64,000 nucleotides of DNA. It comes from JACVRW01 sp963821275. Lineage in GTDB: Bacteria; Actinomycetota; Thermoleophilia; Solirubrobacterales; Thermoleophilaceae. Numbering within the stretch: position 1 is the first letter of the stretch; each line of letters starts with the position of its first letter. The stretch is from positions 310,001-374,000 of the forward strand of contig CAWGDF010000001.1 in NCBI GenBank assembly GCA_963821275.1, written 5' to 3'. The position numbers and the translations under genes are program-made. The notes beneath the pieces are model-generated. The model saw nothing but the letters and a program-made list of their open reading frames with translations, ran no database searches and was not told where the DNA came from. Of the stretch, positions 1 to 6,293 are shown in pieces.

Positions 1-259
1 GCTGCTCGAGCGGCGGCAGGGCGGGATCGGGCTCGGCCTCGCGGAGCCGCTCCGAAGCGTGCCGGATGGAGGCCACGTAGAAGTCGCGCTTGCCGCCGAA
101 GTAGTGGTAGAGCAGACCGCGCGAGACCCCACAGGCGGCGGCGATCTCGTCGATCGACACGTCCTCGTAGGGGCGTTCGGCGAACAGCTCCACGCCCGCG
201 TCGAGCAGCTGCTCGCGGCGGACGTCGACGGCCAGCCGGGTGCGGGCCGGGGCGGTCAC
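1..259 (-). CDS. TetR family transcriptional regulator (partial, C-terminus off window)
   Basis: The reverse strand reads from a GTG at 259 into a typical TetR N-terminal DNA-binding domain. It has a helix-turn-helix with the segment DEIAAACGVSRGLLYHYFG at about residues 38-56, followed by the usual K-x-D/E-F-Y start of helix 4. Only about 86 residues are in the window; the ligand-binding domain lies beyond the left edge. The gene is divergent from the cytochrome P450 at 302, with roughly 40 bases between the two starts. It is therefore a likely local repressor of the P450 and of itself. The ligand cannot be inferred. Confidence 0.88.
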   Translation of the reverse strand, partial: MTAPARTRLAVDVRREQLLDAGVELFAERPYEDVSIDEIAAACGVSRGLLYHYFGGKRDFYVASIRHASERLREAEPDPALPPLEQ

Positions 260-301
260 GGGCTCCACTGTAGGCGGGAGGTTCGCCGCCAGGCTAAAAT
301 C

Positions 302-1732
302 TTGTTGTACGCTAATTCAATAGCGATCAGCGCCGCCCAGCCGAGATTCGAGTTCCCCTCCGGCTATGCGCCGGCGTCCCCGGCCGGGCCCGCCGCCGCC
401 GACGCGCCCGAGGCGCTGCCGCCGGCGATCGGAGCGCCGCGTCAGCTCCAGACCCTCCGCTTCAGCATCCGCCAGATCGAGTTCGTCTTCCGCGCGCGGC
501 GAGAGCTGGGCGAGGTCTTCCGCATGAGGGGGATGATCAACCGCGACGTGATCGCGGTGACCAGTCACCCGGACCACCTCAAGTCGCTGTTCACCGCCAG
601 ACCCGAGCAGGCGCCGTCGCTCACCGGCGAGTCGCCGCTGCGGCCGATCGTCGGGCCCAACTCGGTGCTGACGGCGACCGGCCCGCGGCACATGCGTCAG
701 CGCAAGCTGCTGCTTCCGCCCTTCCACGGCGAGGCCGTCGAGCGCTACGTCGAGATGATCGCCGAGGCCGCCGACAGGGAGATCGAGCGCTGGCCGCTGG
801 GGCGACCTTTCCCCCTCGCGCCGCGCATGCAGGCCGTGACCCTGGACGTGATCATGGCCGGGATCTTCGGGATCGAGAGGCGCCCGGCGCGTGGCACCCG
901 TGAGCACGGGCTTCGCCGGGCGGTGCGCCTGGTGCTCGCCCTCTCCACCCGTCCCGAGGCGCAAGTGGCCGAGCTGCTCAACCTCGGGCGCCACGAGCCG
1001 GTGGGCGCCATCCGGGCCGTTCTCGGCTACCTCGACCGCCACGTCTACAGGGTGATTGCGGCTCGCCGCTCCCAGCCCGACGCTGCCCGGGGCGCCGACA
1101 TCCTCTCGCTCCTGCTCGACGCCGAGACCGAGGACGGGGAGCGCCTCACGGACAAGGAGCTGCGCGACGAGCTGCTGACGCTCGTGCTCGCGGGCCACGA
1201 GACCACGGCCAACTCCCTGGCCTGGATCCTCGAGCGCCTGCTGCGCACGCCGGCGAGCTACGACCGGCTGCGCGAGACCGTGCGCTCGGGCGAGGACCCC
1301 GAGGGCTACCTCGAGGCGACGATCCACGAGGGCATGCGCGCCCGCCCGGTCATCCCGGTCATCGGCCGCAGCGTGACCGTGCCCTGGCAGCTCGGCGAGT
1401 ACCGGGTGCCGGCCGGCGCCTCGGTGCTGATCAGCATTCTGCTGGTCCACCACCGCGACGACGTGTACCCGGATCCTTTCTCGTTCCGTCCCGAGCGCTT
1501 CGTCGGCCGCAAGCCCGGCACGTACACCTGGATTCCGTTCGGGGGCGGGATCCGCCGCTGCCTGGGCGCGTCGCTGGCCATGGCCGAACAGCGTGTGGTG
1601 CTCGAGGCGATCGCCCGGCGCACGGACCTCTTCGCGCCTGACCCCGCGCCGGAACACGCTCGCCACCGAAACGTGACGATGATCCCCGAGCACGGCGCGC
1701 GGGTGGTGCTCGCCGAGCGCCGGCCGGCGTAG
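302..1732 (+). CDS. Cytochrome P450
   Basis: A heme-thiolate monooxygenase of about 476 residues if started at TTG 302. The oxygen-binding I-helix motif AGHETTA is near residue 297. The K-helix E-x-x-R (EGMR) is near 343. The heme loop FGGGIRRCLG is at about 413-422, with Cys 420 as the axial ligand. The catalytic fold is complete. The start is uncertain: the in-frame choices are TTG 302 or 305, there is no ATG or GTG before the conserved LPPAIGAP segment, and no strong ribosome binding site is visible. The frame stays open upstream to base 59, but that part overlaps the divergent TetR gene and is unlikely to be translated. No ferredoxin or reductase is adjacent in the same direction. The ferredoxin reductase at 2045-2770 is convergent and probably serves the molybdopterin enzyme. 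The substrate is unknown. Confidence 0.9.
   Translation: MLYANSIAISAAQPRFEFPSGYAPASPAGPAAADAPEALPPAIGAPRQLQTLRFSIRQIEFVFRARRELGEVFRMRGMINRDVIAVTSHPDHLKSLFTARPEQAPSLTGESPLRPIVGPNSVLTATGPRHMRQRKLLLPPFHGEAVERYVEMIAEAADREIERWPLGRPFPLAPRMQAVTLDVIMAGIFGIERRPARGTREHGLRRAVRLVLALSTRPEAQVAELLNLGRHEPVGAIRAVLGYLDRHVYRVIAARRSQPDAARGADILSLLLDAETEDGERLTDKELRDELLTLVLAGHETTANSLAWILERLLRTPASYDRLRETVRSGEDPEGYLEATIHEGMRARPVIPVIGRSVTVPWQLGEYRVPAGASVLISILLVHHRDDVYPDPFSFRPERFVGRKPGTYTWIPFGGGIRRCLGASLAMAEQRVVLEAIARRTDLFAPDPAPEHARHRNVTMIPEHGARVVLAERRPA
305..320. promoter_or_regulatory. Candidate TetR operator in the TetR/P450 divergent region
   Basis: TTGTACGCTAATTCAA has inverted TTG/CAA ends and an imperfect dyad with 8 of 16 symmetric matches. 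It lies at the start of the P450 gene. TetR operators are usually dyads of about this size between divergent genes, so the position fits, but the symmetry is weak. Confidence 0.3.
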
Positions 1733-1736
1733 GAGC

Positions 1737-2048
1737 TCAGTCCGCGGCCGGGCCCTTGCCCCCCAGGGCCTCGAGCTCGACCATCTCGTGCTCCGCGACC
1801 AGGCTCAGCACCGCCGCGACCTCCTCGCTGCCCCGGATCCGATCGATCGCAGCGTCGAGGTCGGCCTGGCTCCGCCACAGCTCCGTGATCCAGACCTCGT
1901 CCGGGTTGCCGGCCGAACGGTTGACCAGGTACAGCAGGCAGCCGGGGTCGCCGGTCAGCTCCTCGGCGGCGGCCAGCATGCGGGCGGCCAGCTCCCGGCC
2001 GCGCCCTTCGTGGGCGACCATCTGTCCGTAGCGGGCGAGCTGGCTCAT
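1737..2048 (-). CDS. ABM-fold (antibiotic biosynthesis monooxygenase-like) small protein
   Basis: This 103-residue protein has the ABM dimeric ferredoxin-like pattern: an N-terminal strand, a helix with LAARMLAAAEEL, a central strand LLYLVNRS, then DEVWITELWRSQADLDAAI, which matches the W-x-E-x-W-x-S/D segment of the fold. ABM proteins include cofactor-free oxygenases and stress proteins, so no reaction is assigned. Its ATG at 2048 overlaps the TGA of the upstream flavoprotein gene (ATGA, 2045-2048), so it is the last gene of a translationally coupled three-gene operon. It converges on the P450, with 4 bases between the stops. Confidence 0.75.
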   Translation of the reverse strand: MSQLARYGQMVAHEGRGRELAARMLAAAEELTGDPGCLLYLVNRSAGNPDEVWITELWRSQADLDAAIDRIRGSEEVAAVLSLVAEHEMVELEALGGKGPAAD

Positions 2049-2770
2049 GGGCCCGTCGGGCCGAAGCGCTCGGTCCGTATCCGCTCCGGCTCGTAGCCGG
2101 CCTCGAGCAGCAGGCGGGTGGCCGACTCGACGAACCCGTTCGAGCCGCACACGAACGCCGTCCCGGCGTCCAGCCCGGCCGCAGCGATCAGATCCGCGTC
2201 GATGCGACCGCGCGGGCCCGACCAATCAGCCGGCGCCTCGCGTGTATAGGTGACCAGGGCCTCGTCGCCCAGCTCGTCGGCGTAGATCACGTCGTCCGGG
2301 CCGCGCACCGAGTAGACGAGCCGCATGGGGAGCTCGGGCATGGTGCGGCGGCGGTGGCGCAGGATCGCCATCAGCGGCACCACGCCGGAGCCGCCGCCCA
2401 CCAGGAGGACGGGTGCCTCGCCGCGCCAGACGAAGTAGGCGGCGAAGGGGCCCCGCACCTCGACCTGGTCGCCCACCACCACGACGTCGTGGAAGTAGGG
2501 CGATACCTCGCCGTCGTCAAGGCGGTCGATTGTCAGCTCGATCTCGCCCTCGTCCAGCGGGGAGGAGGCGATCGAGTAGGAGCGCTGAGCCTGATAGCCG
2601 TCGGGCGCGGTCAGCCGGACGTCGTAGTGCTGGCCCGGCAGGTGCGCCATCCACATCGGCAGCTCGATGCGGAAGGACTTGACGCGCGGCGTCTCGTCCC
2701 TGATCGCCGTGACCGTTCCGATCTGCCAGCGGCCGGGTGCTCGCTGCTCAACCGGCGTCAGTCGCTCCAA
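2045..2770 (-). CDS. Ferredoxin-NADP reductase-like FAD/NAD(P) oxidoreductase
   Basis: A 241-residue flavoprotein of the ferredoxin reductase superfamily. The FAD-binding barrel contains RSYSIASSP (the R-x-Y-S flavin motif), followed by a glycine-rich nucleotide loop LVGGGSGVVPLMAI and the C-terminal NAD(P) segment AFVCGSNGFVESA. It lacks a plant-type 2Fe-2S domain. The start chosen is TTG 2770, which has a GGAAGG ribosome binding site 8 bases upstream and lies 13 bases inside the preceding gene. The frame is open further upstream but is out of frame with the real upstream gene. By operon context it should pass electrons between NAD(P)H and the molybdopterin enzyme encoded just upstream. The direction of flow is not determined by sequence. 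Confidence 0.82.
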   Translation of the reverse strand: MERLTPVEQRAPGRWQIGTVTAIRDETPRVKSFRIELPMWMAHLPGQHYDVRLTAPDGYQAQRSYSIASSPLDEGEIELTIDRLDDGEVSPYFHDVVVVGDQVEVRGPFAAYFVWRGEAPVLLVGGGSGVVPLMAILRHRRRTMPELPMRLVYSVRGPDDVIYADELGDEALVTYTREAPADWSGPRGRIDADLIAAAGLDAGTAFVCGSNGFVESATRLLLEAGYEPERIRTERFGPTGP

Positions 2771-3372
2771 TAGCGCTCTTCCTTCCAGGGGTCGCCGCGG
2801 TTGTGGTAGCCGTTCCTCTCCCAGAAGCCGGGCTCGTCGTGGTCCATCACCCGCAGCCCCGCGAGCCACTTGGCGCTCTTCCAGAAGTACAGGTGGGGCA
2901 CGAGCAGCCGGGCCGGACCGCCGTGCTCGCGTGGAAGCGGCTCCCCCTCGTGCTCGGTCACCACCCACGCGCGCCCGCCTCGAAGGTCCGCGAGCGGGAG
3001 GTTGGTGGTGTAACCGCCGTAGGAGAAGGCGATCGCGAACTCGCCCTGGGGATCCGCCTCGGACAGGAGCGCCTCGACGGGCACGCCGCGGAAGCTGGTG
3101 CCGAGCTTGGACCACTTGGTCACACAGTGGATGTCGCAGGGCACGTCCTCGAAGGCCAGGCGATGGAAGTCCTCCCAGTCCCACTCCCGCTGCCGTCGCA
3201 CCATCCCGTCCACCCGGAAGCCCCACTCCTCGGGCCGAATGGCCGGGGTGGGCCCGGCGGTGAGAACCGGGAACCCGGACTCCGCGTACTGGCCCGGGGG
3301 GAGGCGGTCGCCGAGCCCTTCGGGCGCGGGCCGGCGGCGCCGGGTGAACCCACGGGAGAGGAAGCCGCTCAT
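2758..3372 (-). CDS. Sulfite oxidase-like molybdopterin oxidoreductase
   Basis: This 204-residue protein is a single oxidoreductase molybdopterin-binding domain of the sulfite oxidase/MsrP fold. Diagnostic segments are FRVDGMV near the N-terminus, DIHCVTKWSKLG, with the Cys expected to ligate molybdenum, and SYGGYTTNLPLADL. The C-terminal part PHLYFWKSAKWLAGL is also typical. No twin-arginine signal peptide is evident (the N-terminus has RRRR but no hydrophobic stretch follows), so it is probably cytoplasmic. It lacks the sulfite oxidase dimerisation domain and has no heme domain. It overlaps the downstream flavoprotein gene by 13 bases, suggesting a fixed oxidase/reductase pair. The substrate is unknown. 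Confidence 0.88.
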   Translation of the reverse strand: MSGFLSRGFTRRRRPAPEGLGDRLPPGQYAESGFPVLTAGPTPAIRPEEWGFRVDGMVRRQREWDWEDFHRLAFEDVPCDIHCVTKWSKLGTSFRGVPVEALLSEADPQGEFAIAFSYGGYTTNLPLADLRGGRAWVVTEHEGEPLPREHGGPARLLVPHLYFWKSAKWLAGLRVMDHDEPGFWERNGYHNRGDPWKEERYWSD

Positions 3373-3382
3373 GTCCGGAAAA

Positions 3383-3964
3383 CTAAACCCAAACGAAACG
3401 CACGTCGATGTCGGCGAACTCGCTGAAACGCCGGCGGTTGAACACGTGGGGCATCACCTCGACCACGAACCGCGCCGCCGGGGTCCAGACGGCCACCCAG
3501 CCGACCACCACGATCGCCTGCGAGATGCCCTGGACCAGCACGTGATCACTGACGTGATCCAGTGCGCTGGACACGAGGATCGTGGCGAACAGCACCACGA
3601 TCCCAAGGCGGGCGGCGATCTTCTGGTGGCGGGACAGCGGGTCGATGGCGCTGAGCGGCCCCGAGGCCGCCCGCAGGCTCCGGTGAATGGACGCGCGAAC
3701 CGCGGCCTCGTCGGTGCGCTCGCGGTCCGCGGCGGGCGCATAGATGGTCAGGAACTGCGGGGGGTTGTGGCGCACCGTCTCCCAGTCGTCCAGAAGCGCC
3801 CAGCGGACGTCTGCGGACAGATCCCGGCGGGCGACCGGCGCAGCATCGAGCGGCCAGAACAGCTCGTCGATCGAGGAGAGCCGAATCGCGAACTCGGTGG
3901 GATCGCCCTTGCTCACAGAGGTGGAGTTCGCGCCACAACACGCCGAGCCCTTCCCGGTGGTCAC
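3383..3964 (-). CDS. Hypothetical membrane-anchored protein
   Basis: A 193-residue protein not recognised as a named family. The first 120 residues are soluble and contain NPPQFLTIYAP and many charged residues. Two hydrophobic segments follow, around residues 127-146 and 152-175, and the tail is short. It lies 10 bases upstream of the molybdopterin operon on the same strand and may be its first gene. The region from 3965 to 4097 separates it from the divergent PadR gene. Confidence 0.6.
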   Translation of the reverse strand: MTTGKGSACCGANSTSVSKGDPTEFAIRLSSIDELFWPLDAAPVARRDLSADVRWALLDDWETVRHNPPQFLTIYAPAADRERTDEAAVRASIHRSLRAASGPLSAIDPLSRHQKIAARLGIVVLFATILVSSALDHVSDHVLVQGISQAIVVVGWVAVWTPAARFVVEVMPHVFNRRRFSEFADIDVRFVWV

Positions 3965-4033
3965 AATGCGGCCGTCGCCTCACCCGCCGAGAGGAGAGAT
4001 TGATCGCCTCTCGGGAGCCAGGGATCCGACGCC

Positions 4034-4062
4034 TTGACACTCGCGACATAGCGATATATCGT
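4034..4062 (+). promoter_or_regulatory. Promoter with palindromic operator for the PadR gene
   Basis: TTGACA at 4034-4039 is a perfect -35 element. A TATCGT -10 candidate lies 17 bases downstream at 4057-4062. The perfect palindrome CGATATATCG (4052-4061) overlaps the -10. This is where an autorepressor would bind, and AT-rich dyads of this kind are used by PadR proteins. The PadR gene starts 35 bases downstream with a strong AGGAGG site at 4087-4092. Confidence 0.7.
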
Positions 4063-4097
4063 TGATGCATCGTGACCGTCAAAGATAGGAGGCATCG

Positions 4098-4688
4098 ATG
4101 CATCGGCACGAGTTCAAGGGCGGCGGTCTGCGCGGCCGCCACGGGAGAGGCTGGGGCCCGATGAGAGGGCACCGGCACGGCATGCACGGCGGCTGGGGCT
4201 GGCCCGGCGGAGAGCGGCGGCGGCGAATGCGCCGCGGCGACGTTCGCGCGGCGGTGCTCGTCCTGCTCGACGAGGGCGCGATGACCGGCTACGGCCTGAT
4301 GGCTGAGATCGAGCGGCGCTCGGAAGGCGCCTGGCGGCCGAGCCCGGGCTCGGTCTACCCGACGCTGGCTCTGCTCGAGGACGAGGGTCTGATCCGGCCC
4401 CAGGCCGGGGAGGGCCGCACGCCCTACGAACTAACAGACGAAGGCCGCGCCCACGTCGAGGAGCGGCGTGAACAGCTCGGCGAGCCGTGGACCAAGTCCG
4501 CCGAGGGCTTCGGCGAGGGCCGCCTCGAGGTGCGCTCGCTGGTCACCCAGCTGGCCGCCGCCTCCTATCAGGTGGCGATGGCGGGCGACGACGCGCAGCT
4601 CGCCCGGGCGAAGGAGATCCTCACGGAGGCACGCCGCTCGCTCTACCGCATCCTCGCGGACGAGGAGCCGGGCGAGACCGAGGACTGA
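4098..4688 (+). CDS. PadR family transcriptional regulator
   Basis: A 196-residue regulator. Residues 1-45 are a Gly/His/Arg/Trp-rich tail, as found in many actinobacterial PadR proteins. The winged helix covers about 47-115, with the signature MTGYGLMAEIERR, the recognition helix SPGSVYPTLALLEDEG, and the wing EGRTPYELTDEGR. A C-terminal helical dimerisation region follows. AGGAGG six bases before the ATG supports the start. The palindrome over its own promoter suggests autorepression. Its 3' end overlaps the convergent MarR gene by 46 bases. The His-rich N-terminus could bind metal, but this is speculation. Confidence 0.9.
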   Translation: MHRHEFKGGGLRGRHGRGWGPMRGHRHGMHGGWGWPGGERRRRMRRGDVRAAVLVLLDEGAMTGYGLMAEIERRSEGAWRPSPGSVYPTLALLEDEGLIRPQAGEGRTPYELTDEGRAHVEERREQLGEPWTKSAEGFGEGRLEVRSLVTQLAAASYQVAMAGDDAQLARAKEILTEARRSLYRILADEEPGETED

Positions 4689-5212
4689 GCCAGGGCGCCG
4701 TATACGGGGCAGCGGCCCTCCGCGTGCCCGCAGGCCCGCGCGTCGCACAGCCGGCACATGAACCGCTCCGCGCCGGGACCGCGCATCATCCCGACCAGCA
4801 GGCGGGACAGCAGGAAGTCGAGCTGTCTGCGCTCGTCCTCGGACAGCGTCGACAGGGCCCCCTCCAGCACGTCACCTCGGGCCGCCGTGACGCGCCGCGC
4901 GGCGCGGCGGCCCGAGCGCGTGAGCCTCACCGCGGTGGTGCGGCGGTCCCTCCCCTCCCCGCGTTCCAGGTACCCCTCTTCCTCGAGACGGTCGACCAGC
5001 CGCACCGTTCCCGACGACGTGAGGCCGAGCACGCGGCGCAGCAGATCGATCGTCGGTCGATCGAGGAAGTGGTCCAGCGAGGAGAGCGCGGCAGCCGCGG
5101 TCTCGCTCTCGCCCAGGGTGTCGGCCAGCGCTTCCGAGAGGCGATCGTGCACCACCAGCGCGAGCGCGCCGAGGAGGTTGGCGGTGTGACCGCTCTCCGC
5201 CTGGGTCGCCAA
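4643..5212 (-). CDS. MarR family transcriptional regulator with C-terminal Cys cluster
   Basis: This 189-residue protein contains a MarR winged helix: DRPTIDLLRRVLGLTSSG is the recognition region, followed by VDRLEEEGYLERGEGRD, the classic MarR DxR wing. The C-terminus is unusual: MCRLCDARACGHAEGRCPV holds four cysteines and a histidine, which could bind metal or sense oxidants. The start is uncertain: TTG 5212 is used here, six bases past the stop of the upstream DUF3224 gene; an in-frame CTG lies at 5221. It forms an operon with DUF3224 and probably controls it through the dyad at 5643-5661. Confidence 0.82.
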   Translation of the reverse strand: MATQAESGHTANLLGALALVVHDRLSEALADTLGESETAAAALSSLDHFLDRPTIDLLRRVLGLTSSGTVRLVDRLEEEGYLERGEGRDRRTTAVRLTRSGRRAARRVTAARGDVLEGALSTLSEDERRQLDFLLSRLLVGMMRGPGAERFMCRLCDARACGHAEGRCPVYGALAQSSVSPGSSSARMR

Positions 5213-5217
5213 GGCGC

Positions 5218-5616
5218 TCAGTCGAAGCGGTAGTTGAGCGACACGCTGGGCTCGCCCCCCAACGGCGCCACCAGCTCTCCCTCCCCGGCGATCCCCTCCA
5301 GGTCGCCCGTGCCCGACCCGGCGACGATCGTCAGGGGGCCCTTCGCCTCCTTGCCGTCGAAGCTGCCGCTGCTCTCGAGCACCAGGCTGCCCGAGCGCTC
5401 GCCGACGCGCCCCACGACACGTGCGAACCCGACGAAGTCGGCGGTCTGGTCGGGCCGGTAACACATGAGCCAATCCGCTCGGCCATCGCCCTCGATGTCG
5501 CCGTCGAACGACTGTTTGACGCTCGCGCGGGTGAGCTTGCCGCCGCTTTCGGTCTCGACGTACGGCTGCTCGTCCCAGGACTCGATCTTGAAGCTGCCTT
5601 GCGCTTGGGTGCTCAT
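5218..5616 (-). CDS. DUF3224 domain protein
   Basis: A 132-residue protein matching the DUF3224 pattern: an N-terminal F-K-I-x-S-W-D-E-Q-P-Y stretch, the central D-G-D-I-E-G-D/E-G motif with YRPDQTADFVGF, and the C-terminal SGTGDLEGIAGEGE segment. DUF3224 proteins are beta-barrel proteins of unknown role. The ATG at 5616 has GGGAG seven bases upstream. It is the first gene of an operon with the MarR regulator, so the MarR protein may sense whatever this protein handles. Confidence 0.85.
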   Translation of the reverse strand: MSTQAQGSFKIESWDEQPYVETESGGKLTRASVKQSFDGDIEGDGRADWLMCYRPDQTADFVGFARVVGRVGERSGSLVLESSGSFDGKEAKGPLTIVAGSGTGDLEGIAGEGELVAPLGGEPSVSLNYRFD

Positions 5617-5642
5617 CGTTGTCTCCCTGCTCCGGGAAATTA

Positions 5643-5661
5643 ATGTGTGACTCATACACAT
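5643..5661. promoter_or_regulatory. Inverted repeat, probable MarR operator
   Basis: ATGTGT-gactcat-ACACAT is a perfect 6-base inverted repeat with a 7-base spacer, lying 27 bases upstream of the DUF3224-marR operon start. Its size and position fit an autoregulatory MarR operator. Confidence 0.6.
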
Positions 5662-5876
5662 ATGCCCGCTGGCCGATGGAGCCAAACCTCCCCCTCGGCT
5701 GTGGCCGAGGCTCTGGGACCGGCGCCGCAGCAGGGTCAGCGCGCGCCTGCGGCTGCGCGGCGAGGTCCGCGGGCGTCTGCGGTTGGCCTGGCCGATCCTG
5801 AAGACGCGCGCCCTGGCCAGGATGCGCGGGACGCTGGACGGGCGCCCGGTGCGGCTGCGGACGCCGGCGCCCTAGT
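5653..5876 (+). pseudogene. Coding-like 3' remnant of an unrecognised gene
   Basis: One forward frame, ending at a TAG at 5874-5876, has strongly GC-biased third positions and reads plausibly (for example RLRLRGEVRGRLRLAWPILK). It has no ATG, GTG or TTG start upstream before a stop at the operator region. It looks like the 3' end of a lost gene. Between the DUF3224 promoter and 5908 I see no other gene. Confidence 0.3.
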
Positions 5877-5908
5877 AGGTCAGCCGCCTCACGCGCGCCG
5901 CCCTCGCG

Positions 5909-6232
5909 TCACTCCGCGCGCGTGGCCTGCACCGCCGTTCCGTACGCGCAGATCTCGGTCCAGGTACCGCCGAGCTCCGAGGTGTCGAAGCGGAAGGCGA
6001 TGATCGCGTTGGCTCCCTTGGCCTCCGCCTCCTCGATCAGGCGCCGGGTGGCGTCCTCGCGGCCTTCGGCGAGCATCTTGGTCATCCCCTTGAGCTCTCC
6101 GCCGACGAGCGACTTGGCGGCCGCGCCGAGCTGCGAGCCGACGTGGCGTGAGCGGACGGTGAGCCCGAACACCTCGCCGTGCACCTCGTCGATGCGGTAG
6201 CCGGGAAGGTCGTTCATGGTGGTGATCAGCAT
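5909..6232 (-). CDS. YbjQ/UPF0145 family protein
   Basis: This 107-residue protein matches the UPF0145 (YbjQ) family. Features are the opening LPGYRIDEVHGEVFGLTVRS, the middle AEGREDATRRLIEEAEAKGA, and the end NAIIAFRFDTSELGGTW-EICAYGTAV. Members form pentamers; a heavy-metal-binding role has been proposed but is not established. The length is typical. AAGGAG seven bases upstream supports the ATG at 6232. It is 61 bases downstream of the MMPL stop codon on the same strand, separate from or weakly linked to that gene. Confidence 0.92.
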   Translation of the reverse strand: MLITTMNDLPGYRIDEVHGEVFGLTVRSRHVGSQLGAAAKSLVGGELKGMTKMLAEGREDATRRLIEEAEAKGANAIIAFRFDTSELGGTWTEICAYGTAVQATRAE

Positions 6233-6293
6233 CGTGTCTCCTTTCGGACGGCCGGCGGCGCGCGCCTGGGCGCCCGCCGCTCCACGTTCCCCG

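Noticed and set aside
317..1693. A 458-codon reverse frame opposite the P450 gene
   Set aside because: It has no family features and mirrors the P450 codon pattern; GC-rich DNA commonly leaves the antisense frame open.
2771..3226. Upstream extension of the ferredoxin reductase frame to 3226
   Set aside because: That part overlaps the molybdopterin gene in another frame and lacks flavoprotein features; the TTG at 2770 with a ribosome binding site fits better.
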